DNA from: Symbiodinium natans
Taxonomy: Eukaryota; Sar; Dinophyceae; Suessiales; Symbiodiniaceae
Assembly: GCA_905221605.1 (NCBI GenBank)
Contig: CAJNDS010002230.1
Span: 45,001 to 100,000, forward strand
DNA length: 55,000 nucleotides
Reading direction: 5' to 3'
In this document: positions 52,936-55,000 of the stretch, piece after piece
Layout of the letters: every line of letters begins with the position of its first letter
How positions within the stretch are numbered: position 1 is the stretch's first letter
Translations under genes and position numbers: made by a program
The notes under the pieces: model-generated
What the model was told of the DNA's origin: nothing
Database searches by the model: none
Seen by the model: only the letters and a program-made list of their open reading frames with translations

Positions 52936-53041
52936 TTCAGGTATGAGGGGGTACAAGGTCGGCCAGTGGAGGTTGGAAGATCTGAGTTTCCCGCAGAGCA
53001 TAGCTGCGAGCCTGAGAACCATAGGAGTTGCCACACCAAAC

Positions 53042-53157
53042 TACTTGGAGGTTCAGTACGGTACTTAAAGGTGGGGTTATAAGTAGGGTAACTATGGTTA
53101 TTGCCTTATCTAGGGTCCCTATGACCCCACTTATAAGTACCCATGAACCTCCAAGTA
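53042..53157. mobile_element. MITE-1 copy, best preserved
   Basis: TACTTGGAGGTTCA ... TGAACCTCCAAGTA, a 14-bp perfect terminal inverted repeat, with a nearly palindromic interior (GGGGTTATAAGTAGGG / CCCCACTTATAAGTACCC). Confidence 0.75.
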
Positions 53158-53160
53158 CAG

Positions 53161-53393
53161 AACATGGCCACACGCTACTCGGAAAGGCTTCCGACGTGCA
53201 GCTGCGCTCGGTGATGATCCATGTGCGGCCAATTGGGGTCCTTTGTTGTGGCAAGCGAAAGACAGTATGGACAGACCCGGACCCTGTGACATCGCTGCAT
53301 ATCGCTATGCAGTGGGACATGTTCTCAGCACAAAGAACCCAAGCAAACGGCATGTTGCGCCACATCAACAATAAGCACAAATACACACCCTAA
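53161..53393 (+). CDS. Exon HGHTLLGKASDVQLRSVMIH
   Basis: About 77 codons: HGHTLLGKASDVQLRSVMIH, VRPIGVLCCGKRKTVWTDPD, ending INNKHKYTP. The stop TAA lies inside CCCTAAA of a small telomere insert. A minus frame over 52,937-53,386 is also open but runs through the MITE. Confidence 0.5.
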
Positions 53394-53414
53394 ATCCTAC
53401 ACCCTGAACCCGAA

Positions 53415-53789
53415 CGAGCTTTAGAGCTTTCCAAGCGCCGCGTCGTGGAGCTTGATATATGCAAGCAAGCTGCAAGCGCATCTCCATCAACAATCGAGGT
53501 AGCTGATCCCATTCTCCGTTCAGCACTACCTCTTGAACCTAAAGATAACATGTCGCCATTCAAGCACGGCTGTGTTTTTGTACGATCAGATCCGTACGTA
53601 TGCCCACAACGCGATGAGTGTATGAGCTCGTGTGCTGCTAGAACAAATTCTCGTATGTTGGGACGCAGCTTCTTTCATGCATCTTCGCAACTTCCGTTTC
53701 AAGCTTCTGTTTCTTTTGGATTCCTGCCTTTTGTCCCAAGAATGACTCCAATTTATCGAAGGAACGTCAGTTTGGAACTTAAACCCTAA
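53415..53789 (+). CDS. Longest plausible plus exon (about 125 codons)
   Basis: Acceptor CTTTAG|AG, then ELSKRRVVELDICKQAASAS and CVFVRSDPYVCPQRDECMSS, ending NVSLELKP; its stop again comes from CCCTAA. Not recognised. Probably continues the previous exon across a roughly 28-bp telomere-like insert. Confidence 0.5.
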   Translation, partial: RALELSKRRVVELDICKQAASASPSTIEVADPILRSALPLEPKDNMSPFKHGCVFVRSDPYVCPQRDECMSSCAARTNSRMLGRSFFHASSQLPFQASVSFGFLPFVPRMTPIYRRNVSLELKP

Positions 53790-53812
53790 ACCCTAACCCC
53801 TAAACCCTAGCG
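53784..53812. repeat. Short CCCTAAA block providing a stop codon
   Basis: Four units. Confidence 0.9.
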
Positions 53813-53814
53813 TT

Positions 53815-54060
53815 TCTGCTACTACAATATGATACATAGCACTATTGACTTGTATTGCAGTATAGTATTCTTATATTGCACTACAGTATCATAGTATGTT
53901 TTATTACATTATATTATATACTATTCTATATTGTATTGTAGTATATTATTTTCTATTATAGCATTCTTATCATTTTGTGAGAAAAGTATTTTGGTAGCCT
54001 ATGACAATATAGAATTCAACTCTCGATCCAGACATAACTTTCGGCTTGGACGTTGCACCG
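53815..54060. other. AT-rich island without a gene
   Basis: About 70% A+T in a much more GC-rich surrounding, with repeated TATTGTAGTAT-like words; origin unknown. Confidence 0.6.
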
Positions 54061-54072
54061 CGGGTCTCAGGG

Positions 54073-54237
54073 GCTTAGGGTTTAGGGTTTAGGGTTTAGG
54101 GTTTAGGGCTTGGGGTTTCGGGTTTAGGGCTTAGGGCTTAGGGTTTAGGGTTTAGGGTTTAGGGTTTAGGGTTTAGGGTTTAGGGTTTAGGGTTTAGGGT
54201 TTAGGGTTTAGGGTTTAGGGTTTAGGGTTAGGGCCTG
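54073..54237. repeat. Telomere-type block, TTTAGGG
   Basis: About 23 units. Confidence 0.96.
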
Positions 54238-54255
54238 TAGCTGCGATAGCTTCAG

Positions 54256-54358
54256 GGTGCCGGCAGTGCGTGCACGGCTACGGAACAACGCCGTTATTGT
54301 GTTGCTGACAGCACCCGTAAACTCGAAAGGCACGCTTGAAACCTACCCTGCAACCTGA
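54256..54358 (+). CDS. Exon VPAVRARLRNNAVIVLLTAP with stop
   Basis: Acceptor TTCAG|G; VPAVRARLRNNAVIVLLTAP then VNSKGTLETYPAT and TGA. May be a C-terminal exon. Confidence 0.45.
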
Positions 54359-54610
54359 GCCCCTAAACCCTAAACCCTAAACCCTAAACCCTAAACCCTA
54401 AACCCTGAACCCTAAACCCTAAACCCTAAACCACAAACCCTGAAAAGCGCACGCTTTCTGCCAGCGAAGCCCTGTCCGTTGGCGGAGCCCCAAGCTGTGT
54501 GCACACAGATCAAGCCCTGAACCCTAACCCCATAATACCCCAATACCATCAAACCCTAAACCCTAGACCCTAAACCCTTACTGCCTAATCCCAAAACCCT
54601 AACCCCAAAG
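54359..54610. repeat. Two CCCTAAA blocks
   Basis: 54,359-54,440 and 54,522-54,608 (degenerate). Confidence 0.92.
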
Positions 54611-54639
54611 CGCCGATGCGTTTAGAGCGAGGCCCCCCG

Positions 54640-54729
54640 AGCTTCGAGGATTGGCGAAGCTGAGGGATCAACTGCTCACCGAGGATGATTGAGGGGCCAT
54701 CGCCGACGCCCGGGAGGCCTTGCAAAGCT
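54640..54729 (+). CDS. Helical exon with internal TGA
   Basis: ELRGLAKLRDQLLTEDD, then TGA, then GAIADAREALQSFGQK and donor AAG|GTAGGA. The quality on both sides of the TGA suggests a point lesion or a missed boundary. Confidence 0.35.
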
Positions 54730-54749
54730 TTGGGCAGAAGGTAGGAGAG

Positions 54750-54898
54750 GGTGTAGGGTTCAGGGTTCAGGGTTCAGGGTTTAGGGTTTGCAGCTTAGAG
54801 TTTAGGGTTTAGGGTTTAGGGTTTAGGGTTTAGGGTTTAGGGTTTAGGGTTTAGGGCTTAGGGTTTAGGGTTTAGGGCTTAGGGTTTAGGGTTTAGGG
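54750..54898. repeat. Telomere-type block, TTTAGGG
   Basis: About 20 units with CTTAGGG; the last 100 bp to the window end show no certain exon. Confidence 0.95.
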
Positions 54899-55000
54899 AC
54901 TTCCCCCATGGCGCTGGCAAAACCTTAGCGGGCTGCAATGGTTTCATTGTCACTCAATTAGGTGGTCTTAAAGGCATGTTGGCGGTTTTCTCCGCATGTG

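Noticed and set aside
52937-53386. 149-codon minus-strand frame
   Set aside because: Runs through the MITE-1 copy; the plus frame 53,161-53,393 gives a better peptide.

Overview
Organism. This looks like nuclear DNA of a dinoflagellate (Suessiales/Symbiodiniaceae-like), though not proven. The telomere-type heptamer TTTAGGG is scattered in both orientations through the whole window. Exons are short, and many inferred introns are GC-AG or GT-AG. There are no bacterial-style operons and no rRNA or tRNA. Other TTTAGGG protists (e.g. chromerids) cannot be excluded by eye. The few long open frames are mostly low-complexity or repeat-derived; real coding sequence has to be found as short exons, often on the strand where no long frame exists.

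Layout. (1) About 0.85-21.0 kb (unit A) and about 22.3-41.95 kb (unit B) are two diverged copies of a roughly 20-kb segment in the same order and orientation; a fragment of a third copy (21.09-21.65 kb) lies between them. Each unit carries, on the minus strand, a secreted Ser/Thr-rich protein gene (intact at 16.18-18.10 kb, broken at 38.54-40.73 kb). Downstream of it is a long multi-exon gene resembling the REJ-GAIN-GPS-transmembrane (polycystin-1-like) family. (2) 33.2-36.2 kb, found only in unit B, holds a large inverted tandem array and four copies of a hairpin element. (3) 42-46.4 kb is a chain of short minus-strand exons. (4) 46.6-55 kb is mostly a chain of short plus-strand exons. In both chains the gaps between exons are filled by telomere-type repeats.

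Main observation. Telomere-type blocks behave as insertions and, in many places, as introns. Comparing unit A with unit B gives occupied and empty sites. Several blocks are flanked by direct duplications of the target (3 to about 29 bp). In the clearest cases (25,580-25,738 and 5,022-5,085) the duplicated target supplies splice sites, so that removing the block restores the uninterrupted reading frame seen in the other unit. In 46,257-46,360 and 42,750-43,020 the intron is almost wholly telomere repeat and the flanking exons join in phase. I infer a telomere-repeat route of intron gain, analogous to introner elements but with telomeric DNA as the insert.

Other repeats: three short inverted-repeat (MITE-like) families, one copy interrupted by a telomere block and with its empty site visible in unit A; blocks homogenised for telomere variants (TTTAGGGG, TTTAGGC, CTTAGGG, TTTGGGG); a 251-bp x4 array carrying an exon; and large microsatellites. 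Exon calls rest on conservation between units, reading-frame quality and splice-phase agreement; none is confirmed by transcripts.
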